Shown piece by piece: positions 1 through 7,058 of a DNA stretch of 17,954 nt (within the stretch, counting starts at the first letter, position 1; each line of letters starts with the position of its first letter). Made by a program: the position numbers and the translations under genes. Source of the stretch: Thiopontia sp964551545 (GTDB lineage: Bacteria > Pseudomonadota > Gammaproteobacteria > GCF-002020875); the NCBI GenBank assembly GCA_964551545.1, contig CAZKCT010000038.1, positions 1 to 17,954 on the forward strand. Reading direction: 5' to 3'. The notes below the pieces were generated by a model. That model was not told where the DNA came from, searched no databases, and saw only the letters and a program-made list of their open reading frames with translations.

Positions 1-533
1 ATGGCAAACCAGGGGTTGTAGTTGGCAAGCAGGATGGTTGCAATCAGCATCACCTCCACCAGGGTGGGGATAATATTGAAGAGCAGCATATTGAATAGAG
101 AGCTGATCGAACGGGTGCCGCGCTCCATGTCACGGGTGATGCCGCCGGTTTTTCGATCGAGATGGAAGCGTAGCGAGAGATTGTGCAGGTGCTGCATGAA
201 GTGGGTCGAGATCTCGCGCACAATGCCGTGTCGCACCTTGGCGAAAATGCCGTCGCGCAACTCGTTGAAGAGCGCACTACCGGCGCGCATCAGGCCGTAT
301 CCGACCAGCAGTCCAAGCGGTAAAATTAGTGCAACCTCATGTTTTTGATCGAAAATATCGACAATCTCTTTGAGGATGAGGGGGACTGATACATTGGCGA
401 ATTTGGAGAGGATGAGAGAGCCGACCGCCAACCCGGCCCGGAAGCGATAGCGCCAGAGATAGGGGAGCAGGGATTTGATGGTGCGCCAGTCCTGACGGTG
501 GTCAGAAGGCATGCGTGTATTTACGTGATGCAT
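1..533 (-). CDS. ATM1-type ABC exporter, N-terminal part (runs off the window)
   Basis: The minus strand is open from an ATG at 533 to the window edge, giving 177 codons without a stop. The product begins MHHVNTRMPSDHRQDW and has hydrophobic stretches near residues 34-54, 67-84 and 150-170. It carries LRFHLDRKTGGITRDMERGTR (about residues 121-141), the conserved intracellular loop of half-transporters of the ATM1/HMT1 (ABCB7-like) family, which export glutathione-linked sulfur or metal compounds across the inner membrane. The ATPase domain must lie beyond the left edge. A second in-frame ATG at 512 is possible; neither start has a clear ribosome binding site. The gene is divergent from fmdB. 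The family is clear from the loop motif, but the substrate cannot be told. Confidence 0.85.
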   Translation of the reverse strand, partial: MHHVNTRMPSDHRQDWRTIKSLLPYLWRYRFRAGLAVGSLILSKFANVSVPLILKEIVDIFDQKHEVALILPLGLLVGYGLMRAGSALFNELRDGIFAKVRHGIVREISTHFMQHLHNLSLRFHLDRKTGGITRDMERGTRSISSLFNMLLFNIIPTLVEVMLIATILLANYNPWFA

Positions 534-567
534 CGGTCTCAGTGGTTACGCCATTTTCGGGATTCGG

Positions 568-573
568 TATAAT
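568..573 (+). promoter_or_regulatory. Candidate -10 box of the fmdB-aspS transcript
   Basis: A perfect TATAAT lies in the 103-bp gap between the divergent ABC exporter and fmdB, about 64 bp before the fmdB start. No good -35 hexamer is found 16-18 bp upstream. The preceding CGG is only a partial extended -10. The match is inferred by eye. Confidence 0.45.
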
Positions 574-636
574 AGTCGATTGTTTTGCGGATGCGTAACG
601 CTTTACCGTTCGGAAGAGGGATCAAGGAAGTAGACA

Positions 637-909
637 ATGCCGATTTATGAATACAACTGCGAATCGTGTGGACATCAGATGGAGAAGATCCAAAGGATGA
701 GCGATGCGCCACTGGTGGACTGCCCTGCCTGCGAAACGCCATCGTTGAAGAAAATGGTTTCTGCAGCAGGATTCCGGCTTTCTGGTGGCGGTTGGTACGA
801 GAGCGACTTCAAGACTGGATCGAAGAAGAATATGGCAGAGGGCAGTCAAGAGGCCCCGGCTCCTGCCTGCGCAAGTGGTGGGTGCGGCGGCTCCTGCCCT
901 GTTGAATAA
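637..909 (+). CDS. FmdB-family small zinc-ribbon protein
   Basis: A 90-residue protein beginning MPIYEYNCESCGH, the standard opening of the FmdB/CxxC-CxxC-SSSS family. Two CxxC pairs (C8/C11 and C29/C32) should bind one zinc ion. The C-terminal tail is rich in Gly, Ser and Cys (ACASGGCGGSC), also typical. Family members are proposed regulators, but no precise role is established. The start has a good ribosome binding site, AAGGAAG, a few bases upstream. The gene precedes aspS by 31 bp and is probably co-transcribed with it; fmdB next to aspS recurs in Gammaproteobacteria. Confidence 0.9.
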   Translation: MPIYEYNCESCGHQMEKIQRMSDAPLVDCPACETPSLKKMVSAAGFRLSGGGWYESDFKTGSKKNMAEGSQEAPAPACASGGCGGSCPVE

Positions 910-940
910 CTTAACTGTTGAGATAACCCAAGGAAAAACT

Positions 941-2761
941 ATGCGAAGCCACTACTGTGGAGAGATTGACGAGTCCCTGATTGGTGAAGAGATTCAATTG
1001 GCAGGCTGGGTCAACCGTCGCCGTGACCACGGTGGAGTGATCTTTATTGATCTGCGTGACCGCAGCGGTATCGCACAGATTGTTTTTGATCCTGATCATC
1101 AAGAGGCCTTCGAGACCGGGGAGCATGTCCGCTCCGAATATGTATTGAATATTAATGGCATCGTGCGTGAACGCCCGGAAGGCACGATCAATGAAGATCT
1201 TCCAACCGGTCGAGTAGAAGTACTGATCAATGATGTCGATGTGCTTAACAAGGCTGATACGCCGCCGTTCATGATCGATGACGACAACATGGGTGAAGAT
1301 ATCCGCCTGCGTTACCGCTACGTTGATCTACGCCGTCCGGTGATGCAGCAGCGCATTCAGCTGCGCGCTGCGGTGACCCGTCACATGCGTAACTATCTGG
1401 AAGACAACGGCTTCCTTGATATCGAGACCCCCATGTTGACCCGTGCGACCCCGGAAGGCGCGCGTGATTATCTGGTTCCGAGTCGTACCCATCCGGGCGA
1501 GTTCTTCGCGTTGCCGCAGTCACCACAATTGTTTAAACAGCTGTTGATGGTCTCCGGGATGGATCGCTACTACCAGATCGTGCGCTGCTTCCGCGATGAG
1601 GATCTGCGTGCCGATCGCCAGCCTGAATTCACCCAGCTCGACATTGAGACCTCCTTCCTCAATGAGACCGAGATCATGGAGTTGATGGAGCACATGGTGC
1701 GTGGTCTCTTCAAAGAGGTGTTGGATACTGAACTGCCAGAGCGCTTCGAACAGATTAGCTATGACGAGGCGATGCGCCGTTTCGGTTCCGATCGTCCCGA
1801 TCTGCGTGTGCCGCTGGAGTTGGTTGATGTGGCCGATCTGATGAGTGAGGTGGAGTTCAAGGTCTTCTCTGGACCTGCCAATGACCCGCATGGCCGTGTT
1901 GCCGCACTCTGTGTGCCGGATGGCAATAGTATCAGCCGTAAAGAGATTGATGCCTACACCAAATATGTCGGGATCTATGGCGCGCGTGGTCTCGCCTATA
2001 TCAAGGTCAATGATGTCGATGCAGGGCGTGATGGCCTGCAATCCCCGATTGTGAAGTTCCTTCCGGATGAGACTATTGCTGGCATCCTCGAAAGAACCGG
2101 TGCCAAGAATGGCGACCTCATCTTCTTCGGTGCCGACAAGACGAAAATCGTTAACGAGGCGCTGGGTGCCCTGCGTGTCAAGGTGGGCGAGGATCGTGGT
2201 CTGATGTCCGCTGAGTGGAAGCCGGTCTGGGTGGTTGATTTCCCAATGTTTGAGTGGGATGAGAAGAATGAGCGCTGGAGCTCGTTGCATCACCCCTTCA
2301 CGGCACCCAATCCCGACCAGCTCGAAAAACTGGAGAGTGATCCCCATGCCGTCTACTCGCGCGCCTACGACATGGTGCTGAACGGTAGTGAGATTGGTGG
2401 GGGCTCCATCCGTATTCATGATCCAGAGGTGCAGGCGCGTGTGCTCAAGGTGCTCGGGATTGATGATGAAGAGGCACAGGACAAGTTCGGCTTCCTCCTC
2501 GATGCCCTGAAATACGGTTGTCCACCGCATGGTGGTATGGCCTTCGGTCTTGATCGTCTGGTGATGCTGATGGCGGGTGCCGACTCCATCCGTGATGTGA
2601 TGGCCTTCCCCAAGACACAGTCAGCCAACTGTCTGCTCACTGGCGCGCCCGATTTTGCGGGGGATCGTCAATTGCGTGAACTCAACATCCGTCTGCGCAA
2701 GAATCCCCAAAAGGAAGAGGTGGCGGAAGCAGCAGATGGGGCGGAGAAGGGCGAGGCGTAA
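941..2761 (+). CDS. aspS: Aspartyl-tRNA synthetase (probably non-discriminating)
   Basis: A 606-residue bacterial-type class II synthetase that charges tRNA with aspartate. It has the N-terminal OB-fold anticodon domain (WVNRRRDHGG at 23-32), class II motif 2 around F217-R218 (FRDEDLRADRQPEFTQLDIE), the bacterial GAD insertion in the middle, and motif 3 GLDRLVML from G536. I chose the ATG at 941 because the family starts MRSHYCG and AAGGA lies just upstream; the reading frame stays open back to 785 but that extension overlaps fmdB. His30 and Gly81 match the residues of Pseudomonas aeruginosa AspRS linked to relaxed recognition, where tRNA-Asn is also charged with Asp and then amidated by GatCAB. 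The tail after NPQKEE is a short acidic extension. Confidence 0.97.
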   Translation: MRSHYCGEIDESLIGEEIQLAGWVNRRRDHGGVIFIDLRDRSGIAQIVFDPDHQEAFETGEHVRSEYVLNINGIVRERPEGTINEDLPTGRVEVLINDVDVLNKADTPPFMIDDDNMGEDIRLRYRYVDLRRPVMQQRIQLRAAVTRHMRNYLEDNGFLDIETPMLTRATPEGARDYLVPSRTHPGEFFALPQSPQLFKQLLMVSGMDRYYQIVRCFRDEDLRADRQPEFTQLDIETSFLNETEIMELMEHMVRGLFKEVLDTELPERFEQISYDEAMRRFGSDRPDLRVPLELVDVADLMSEVEFKVFSGPANDPHGRVAALCVPDGNSISRKEIDAYTKYVGIYGARGLAYIKVNDVDAGRDGLQSPIVKFLPDETIAGILERTGAKNGDLIFFGADKTKIVNEALGALRVKVGEDRGLMSAEWKPVWVVDFPMFEWDEKNERWSSLHHPFTAPNPDQLEKLESDPHAVYSRAYDMVLNGSEIGGGSIRIHDPEVQARVLKVLGIDDEEAQDKFGFLLDALKYGCPPHGGMAFGLDRLVMLMAGADSIRDVMAFPKTQSANCLLTGAPDFAGDRQLRELNIRLRKNPQKEEVAEAADGAEKGEA

Positions 2762-2764
2762 TCG

Positions 2765-3865
2765 ATGGTGGCCACAATGGTAGCAACGGATCCATTCTCC
2801 ATTCAGGATAATGAGGCGTGTCAGCAGCGCATTCTAGAGGCGAAAGAGAAACTCGGTGAGCGGCTGGTTATTCTTGGTCACCACTATCAGCGTGAAGAGG
2901 TCTTTCGTCATGCGGATTTCTCTGGTGACTCACTGAAGCTCTCGCGCCAGGCGGCCAACTCCAAGGCGGAGTATATCGTCTTCTGCGGCGTCCACTTTAT
3001 GGCCGAGGTGGCCGATATCCTCTCGCGTCCGGATCAGATCTCCGTCATCCCCGACATGAACGCGGGCTGCTCAATGGCCGATATGGCCGATCTGCCCAAT
3101 GTGGAGAAGGCGTGGCAGGAGCTCTCCTCGGTGCTCGATCCTGATGAAACCATCACCCCCGTCACCTACATCAACTCGGCAGCCGATCTGAAGGCCTTCT
3201 GTGGTCGTCATGGCGGGATTGTCTGTACCTCCACCAATGCGCGTCACGTGCTGGAGTGGTCCTTCAGTCAACGCGAAAAGGTACTCTTCTTCCCGGATCA
3301 ACATCTGGGGCGTAATACCGGTGCGGTGATGGATATTCCACTGGAAGAGATGGTGGTATGGGACTATGAGCAGCCGATGGGTGGCCTCACCGTAGAGGAG
3401 ATCAAGAACGCCAGGATCATCCTCTGGAAAGGGTTCTGCTCAGTCCACCAGATGTTCAAGCCGGAGCAGATCGACCAGTTCAAGGAGAAGTACCCCGAGG
3501 CAAAGATCATCTCCCACCCTGAATCCTCCTACGAGGTGTGCCAGAAGTCCGATTATGTCGGCTCGACTGAATACATCATCAAGACCATCGCAGATGGAGA
3601 GCCGGGATCCCGCTGGTTGGTGGGCACCGAACTCAATCTGGTCAACCGCCTCCACGAGCAGTTCAAGGGGGAGGGGAAGTCGGTCCACTTCATGTCACCG
3701 ACCGTCTGCATGTGCTCCACCATGTTTCGTATCGATCCGCCGCATCTGTTGTGGACATTGGAGAATCTGCTGGAGGGCAATGTAGTCAATCAGATCTCGG
3801 TTGAGCGAGAGGTGGCAGAGCAGGCCAAACTGGCGCTGGAGCGGATGTTAGAGGTTTCTCCTTGA
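2765..3865 (+). CDS. nadA: Quinolinate synthase A
   Basis: A 366-residue NadA. It condenses iminoaspartate (made by NadB) with dihydroxyacetone phosphate to give quinolinate in de novo NAD synthesis, using a [4Fe-4S] cluster. Recognisable blocks are ILGHHYQREEV (37-46), FCGVHFMAE (73-81), MNAGCSMADMA (98-108), WKGFCSVHQMF (221-231) and SPTVCMCSTMFRI (311-323). The cluster ligands are probably C102, C225 and one of C315/C317. The ATG at 2765 lies 3 bp after the aspS stop; another in-frame ATG at 2777 is an equally possible start because neither has a strong ribosome binding site. The gene is probably expressed from the fmdB-aspS transcript. NadB is not in the window. Confidence 0.95.
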   Translation: MVATMVATDPFSIQDNEACQQRILEAKEKLGERLVILGHHYQREEVFRHADFSGDSLKLSRQAANSKAEYIVFCGVHFMAEVADILSRPDQISVIPDMNAGCSMADMADLPNVEKAWQELSSVLDPDETITPVTYINSAADLKAFCGRHGGIVCTSTNARHVLEWSFSQREKVLFFPDQHLGRNTGAVMDIPLEEMVVWDYEQPMGGLTVEEIKNARIILWKGFCSVHQMFKPEQIDQFKEKYPEAKIISHPESSYEVCQKSDYVGSTEYIIKTIADGEPGSRWLVGTELNLVNRLHEQFKGEGKSVHFMSPTVCMCSTMFRIDPPHLLWTLENLLEGNVVNQISVEREVAEQAKLALERMLEVSP

Positions 3866-3887
3866 TTTTTTAAGGACTGGAGAGTTG

Positions 3888-3908
3888 TTTGTAACGATTT
3901 GTTACAAA
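3888..3908. repeat. 8-bp perfect inverted repeat downstream of nadA
   Basis: TTTGTAAC and GTTACAAA are perfect complements separated by five bases (GATTT). The site lies 23 bp after the nadA stop and 67 bp before the hsdR remnant. It has no GC-rich stem and no run of T after it, so it is a poor intrinsic terminator. Its symmetry and spacing suit a protein-binding operator better. No partner protein can be named. Confidence 0.5.
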
Positions 3909-3974
3909 AAGACAATCCCTGAATGCTGTAGTACGATAGATGCTTGATCATCAGATGGCAGCAATAAGGAAACA

Positions 3975-4436
3975 TTGGTACCACTCCCCACAAAACTCGA
4001 ATCCGAAACCCGCGAAGAGATCGACCAGAAACTCGAAGCGGCAGGCTGGCACATACAGGATAAAAAGCGCCTCAACCTGTTTGCCGCTCTTGGTGTTGCG
4101 GTTCGTGAAATGGATACCGAAACCGGCCCCGCCGACTACATGCTCTTCATCGACGGCAAGGCGTGTGGCATTATTGAGGCCAAGCGGGAAGGCACTGATC
4201 TTGGTGGTGTTGCCGAGCAGTCCGCCCGCTATGCAATTTCCCAAACCAAACATACACAACGCTGGGTTCCAGAAGGCGATCCGCTACCGTTCCTCTACGA
4301 AGCCACCAACCACGAAATCCTCTTCCGTGACGAGCGTGATCCGCAGCCCCGCTCCCGTCCCTTGTTTCACTTCCATCGACCAGAGACCCTCAAGCGCTGG
4401 CTGGAGGAGGGCGACACCCTGCGCACCCGCCCATAA
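3975..4436 (+). pseudogene. hsdR: Type I restriction endonuclease HsdR, N-terminal remnant
   Basis: The frame encodes 153 residues of the HSDR_N nuclease domain. The core GPADYMLFIDGKACGIIEAKREG supplies the Asp and Glu-x-Lys of a PD-(D/E)xK site. The tail HFHRPETLKRWLEEGDTLRTRP matches the linker that in full HsdR (about 800-1,100 residues) runs into the DEAD-box translocase. Here the frame stops at TAA 4434-4436, inside the first copy of a 21-bp tandem repeat, and no helicase domain follows anywhere in the window. An in-frame stop at 3945-3947 limits the 5' end; the only usual start codon is TTG 3975, with AAGGA four bases upstream. The remnant cannot translocate or restrict as a normal HsdR. 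A stand-alone nuclease domain is less likely. Confidence 0.8.
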
Positions 4437-4472
4437 ATGACGGGGTCGCTTCCATAAATGACGGGGTCGCTT
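4431..4472. repeat. Two perfect tandem copies of a 21-bp unit
   Basis: The units at 4431-4451 and 4452-4472 are identical and contain ATAAATGACGGGGTCGCTT. The stop codon of the hsdR remnant lies in the first copy, so the repeat marks the break point of that gene. ATGACGGGGTCG is like short motifs I recall near REP-associated (Y1, IS200-like) transposases of proteobacteria, but no transposase gene is present, so the link is a guess. The unit is not palindromic. Confidence 0.9.
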
Positions 4473-4593
4473 CTAACATTGCAATATACACGTAGTGATT
4501 TTACGGCCTGTCTTGCGGGTAATTGCAGATGAAGGTTGTAAGAGCAGTATGATCTAAAACAGTGCTATCAAATAGTCGTGGGGCTTTGTAAAG

Positions 4594-5724
4594 ATGAAGA
4601 TAGAAGATTTCCAATCGGGCGTTTATGTAGATCAGTACCAGTACAAGAGCTTTTCTCCCGCAAAGGTGAATCTGGAGTGGGTCTGGGAAAATCCGCTGAT
4701 CAATACTCAGTTGGAACATGCAACCAAGGCACTCGCGGAGTTGAATGCATTTTCACAGATCGTCCCTGATATTGATCTGTTTATCCATATGCACGTACTG
4801 AAGGAGGCGAGTCAATCCTCCCGTATTGAGGGCACCCAAACACATATGGATGAGGCGTTGATGGATCAGTCGCAGATTGACCCGGAAAAGCGGGATGACT
4901 GGCAAGAGGTTCATAATTATGTGGAGGCGATGAATCGCGCCTTGGGTGAGCTGGAGAGCCTGCCGCTGTCGGTCAGGTTGCTGAAGCATACCCATGCGAT
5001 TTTGATGCAGGGGGTAAGAGGGGAGCGTAAGTCGCCGGGAAGCTTCCGGGTCAGTCAGAACTGGATTGGTGGTAGTAATCTGCAAAATGCGGTCTTTATC
5101 CCGCCCCATCATCAGGAGCTGGCTGAGTTAATGGGGGATCTGGAGCAGTTTTGGCACAATGAAGCGGTGCAAGTGCCTGACCTGATCAGGATTGCAATCA
5201 GCCATTACCAGTTTGAGACGATCCACCCTTTTCTGGATGGAAACGGGCGAATGGGACGTTTGTTGATTACGTTGTATCTGGTGAGTCGTGGTCTGTTGGA
5301 TAAGCCGTCTCTCTACTTGTCCGATTTCCTTGAACAGCATCGCGGTAGTTACTATGACGCCTTGACCAGTGTGCGTGCCTCTAATGATCTATTGCACTGG
5401 GTTCATCTCTTTCTTACCGCAGTGATCGAAACGGCTGAGAAGGGTAAGCAGACATTTCAGCAAATTCTTGCATTGAGAGATGAGATGGATGGCAGGGTGG
5501 TCACTTTGGGGCGTAGGGCCGAAAATGGACGCCTGTTGTTGATGCATCTGTACCAGCAGCCGCTTGTCTCAATCGGAGATGTTGCAGAGTTATTGGGGGT
5601 AACCTACCGTTCTGCGGGTGGCTTGGTCGATAAATTTGTTGAGTTGGGAATTCTGGAAAAGGGGGCAGGCCGCTTAAGAAATCGCTCTTTTGTGTTTGGG
5701 CGGTATTTGGCGCTGTTCCGTTAG
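4594..5724 (+). CDS. Class II Fic protein (probable AMP transferase) with C-terminal winged helix
   Basis: A 376-residue Fic enzyme, a family that mostly transfers AMP from ATP to Ser, Thr or Tyr of target proteins. The catalytic motif HPFLDGNGRMGR (H211-R222) is complete. An inhibitory helix motif SSRIEGT (75-81, key Glu79) lies N-terminal to it, which places the protein in class II, where the enzyme restrains itself. The N-terminal part resembles the Fic_N domain, and the last 70 residues (LVSIGDVAELLGVTYRSAGG) look like a winged helix. Overall the layout resembles Shewanella oneidensis SoFic. The ATG at 4594 is chosen by the family start; its ribosome binding site is weak. The gene stands alone between the hsdR remnant and the long palindrome. 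Its target is unknown. Confidence 0.92.
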   Translation: MKIEDFQSGVYVDQYQYKSFSPAKVNLEWVWENPLINTQLEHATKALAELNAFSQIVPDIDLFIHMHVLKEASQSSRIEGTQTHMDEALMDQSQIDPEKRDDWQEVHNYVEAMNRALGELESLPLSVRLLKHTHAILMQGVRGERKSPGSFRVSQNWIGGSNLQNAVFIPPHHQELAELMGDLEQFWHNEAVQVPDLIRIAISHYQFETIHPFLDGNGRMGRLLITLYLVSRGLLDKPSLYLSDFLEQHRGSYYDALTSVRASNDLLHWVHLFLTAVIETAEKGKQTFQQILALRDEMDGRVVTLGRRAENGRLLLMHLYQQPLVSIGDVAELLGVTYRSAGGLVDKFVELGILEKGAGRLRNRSFVFGRYLALFR

Positions 5725-5743
5725 TGCTGTTATTTATTGCCTG

Positions 5744-5817
5744 AAAGTATCATAAGAGAAATCCTTATTATACTTTTACGCCTAAAGGTATAATAAGGAT
5801 TTCTCTTATGATACTTT
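5744..5817. repeat. Long nested palindrome with 30-bp perfect arms
   Basis: Arms 5744-5773 and 5788-5817 are exact reverse complements, with 14 bases between them; counting three further A-T pairs and one G-T pair, the loop shrinks to six bases (ACGCCT). Each arm is itself an imperfect palindrome: GTATCATAAG, seven bases, CTTATTATAC on the left, and its mirror on the right. The motif GTATMATAAG thus occurs four times in alternating orientation. The element is AT-rich with no T-run following a GC stem, so it is not an ordinary terminator. It lies 20 bp after the Fic gene and 170 bp before mobile mystery protein A. It could be a multi-site operator, a small transposable element (MITE) or an RNase III-sensitive hairpin. 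No target duplication was found beside it. Confidence 0.95.
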
Positions 5818-5899
5818 GATGGCTGGATGGCGTGACTTGGTCAGTGTTGTGGAGTAGATGGCCTCCCTGTGTCCAGCATGGAGAGCCTTTAATTTTTGA

Positions 5900-5913
5900 C
5901 AATATTTATATTG
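5900..5913. promoter_or_regulatory. Candidate operator of the mobile mystery operon
   Basis: CAATAT-TT-ATATTG is a perfect 6-bp inverted repeat with a two-base centre. It overlaps the -35 hexamer of the promoter at 5911-5939. A further CAATAT half-site lies at 5966-5971, just before the regulator gene. Such placement fits repression by the XRE protein encoded 73 bp downstream, as in autoregulated toxin-antitoxin operons. Binding is inferred only. Confidence 0.5.
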
Positions 5914-5939
5914 CCAAATATACGCAAGTGGGCTATAAA
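5911..5939 (+). promoter_or_regulatory. sigma70-like promoter of the mobile mystery A/B-hsdM operon
   Basis: TTGCCA (5911-5916) and TATAAA (5934-5939) each match five of six consensus bases and are separated by the ideal 17 bp. Transcription would start near 5946, leaving a leader of about 40 bases. A second overlapping candidate is TTGACA (5896-5901) with TATACG (5919-5924), also at 17 bp. Confidence 0.6.
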
Positions 5940-5986
5940 TATATAGACTGAAATTAATTTAAATACAATATATAGGTTGCCGTATC

Positions 5987-6448
5987 ATGATTGACGGAAT
6001 CGTTAGAGCGCAGTATATCAATAAAATTCAACAGCTTGATCGGTTGAAGGGGCTGCTTCGACCGAAAGAGGGGTGGATACGTACCTTGCGAAAGGCTCTG
6101 GGGATGAGTGGCCCACAGTTGGCGGTTCGTCTGGGGGTGAGTAAGTCCCAAACTTCTCAGATGGAACGGATGGAGATGGAGGACAGGATTACCATTAAGC
6201 AACTTCGTCGTGTTGCCGATGTGCTGGATTGTGACTTGGTCTATGCGCTGGTTCCCAGGAAAGAGGTGAATGAGGCGGTATACGAGCAGGCGTGGCAGAA
6301 GGCTGAGCAGTTGGTTCGTAAGGTAGATGTGCAGATGAAGTTGGAGGCGCAACAGCTCTCGCCGGAGAAGTTGCAGGAACAGATCAGAATGGAGGCTGAG
6401 CGGCTGGTTAGAGAGATGCCTCGTGATCTGTGGGATCGGCCAAAATGA
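5987..6448 (+). CDS. Mobile mystery protein A, XRE-type HTH regulator
   Basis: A 153-residue protein with an XRE/Cro-type helix-turn-helix at about residues 30-85 (GWIRTLRKALGMSGPQLAVRLGVSKSQTSQMERME), followed by ITIKQLRRVADVLDCDLVYALVP. This layout is that of the family named mobile mystery protein A. The C-terminal half is a charged helical region. In the family it is paired with a Fic protein (mobile mystery protein B), and the pair is found on mobile DNA and near restriction systems. It probably represses its own operon through the palindrome at the promoter, and may control the toxicity of its partner. The inhibitory Fic motif [ST]xxxE[GN] is not seen in it; the nearest string, TSQMER, lacks the last residue. 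The next gene overlaps it by 4 bp (ATGA). Confidence 0.85.
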   Translation: MIDGIVRAQYINKIQQLDRLKGLLRPKEGWIRTLRKALGMSGPQLAVRLGVSKSQTSQMERMEMEDRITIKQLRRVADVLDCDLVYALVPRKEVNEAVYEQAWQKAEQLVRKVDVQMKLEAQQLSPEKLQEQIRMEAERLVREMPRDLWDRPK

Positions 6449-7038
6449 ATGGCCTGAGAGTGGATGAATATCCAGAGGGGGCGACACCGCTTGATCGGGA
6501 TGAGATGAAAGGTTTACGGTTTCCGCATGTGGAGACTTGGGGAGAGCTGGATCAATTAGAGCAGCAGAATATTCAGGATGGGTATTTGTGGTTGGTACGC
6601 CAGAGAAAATACAGGGATTTTATGGATGTGGGATTTGTAACTGAACTGCACCGGAAGCTGTTTGGTAAGGTCTGGAGATGGGCTGGGCAGTATCGTACCA
6701 GTGGTAAGAATATCGGGGTCGATTATCCGTATATCGGCATACGGTTGTCTGAGTTGCTGGATAATGTGCGGTATTGGGTGGAGCATGAGACCTTTTCTAA
6801 TCAGGAGTTGGCAGCACGTTTTCATCATCAGTTGGTATTGATTCACCCTTTTCCAAATGGCAATGGAAGGCATGCCCGTATCATGACCGATATATTGTTG
6901 GAGAAAGTGGTAGGCGCAGAGCCAGTGCAGTGGGGAGAAGGGCTGGAACGTGAGGGAGAACATCGGCAGCGTTATCTTCGGGCACTGCGTGCGGCGGATC
7001 AAGGTGACTACCAGCTGCTGATTGAGTTTGTTTCATAG
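6445..7038 (+). CDS. Mobile mystery protein B, Fic-domain protein
   Basis: A 197-residue Fic/Doc-superfamily protein. The catalytic motif HPFPNGNGRHAR (H134-R145) is complete, so AMP or other nucleotide transfer is possible. FGKVWRWAGQYRTSGKNIGVDYPYI (73-97) is the typical upstream segment of this subfamily, whose members keep Phe-Pro-Asn in the motif. I place the start at ATG 6445, which overlaps the upstream stop as ATGA, although the frame opens at 6430. No inhibitory helix motif was recognised, unlike the Fic at 4594-5724, so control may come from the neighbouring XRE protein. The stop overlaps a GTG of the hsdM frame by one base, which suggests a shared transcript. The target is unknown. 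Confidence 0.88.
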   Translation: MNGLRVDEYPEGATPLDRDEMKGLRFPHVETWGELDQLEQQNIQDGYLWLVRQRKYRDFMDVGFVTELHRKLFGKVWRWAGQYRTSGKNIGVDYPYIGIRLSELLDNVRYWVEHETFSNQELAARFHHQLVLIHPFPNGNGRHARIMTDILLEKVVGAEPVQWGEGLEREGEHRQRYLRALRAADQGDYQLLIEFVS

Positions 7039-7058
7039 TGAGAGTGAGGGGTAAGAGT

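Noticed and set aside
22..348. Plus-strand open frame of 108 codons at the left edge
   Set aside because: It lies opposite the ABC exporter frame, whose protein matches the ATM1 family. The plus-strand product is basic low-complexity sequence with no family features.
1520..2530. Minus-strand open frame of 336 codons inside aspS
   Set aside because: It is antisense to a fully conserved aspS and its His/Leu/Ile-rich product resembles no family; it is a by-product of aspS codon use.
3940..4440. Alternative plus frame (166 codons) over the hsdR remnant
   Set aside because: The HSDR_N motifs, including the Glu-x-Lys site, are in the other frame (3975-4436); this one gives Ser/Pro/Arg-rich sequence without motifs.
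5744..5817. Intrinsic terminator after the first Fic gene
   Set aside because: The stem is AT-rich and far longer than a terminator stem, and no GC-rich core with a T tract is present.
5954..6487. Minus-strand open frame opposite mobile mystery protein A
   Set aside because: The plus-strand product is a clear XRE protein. The minus-strand product is Leu/His-rich filler typical of an antisense frame.
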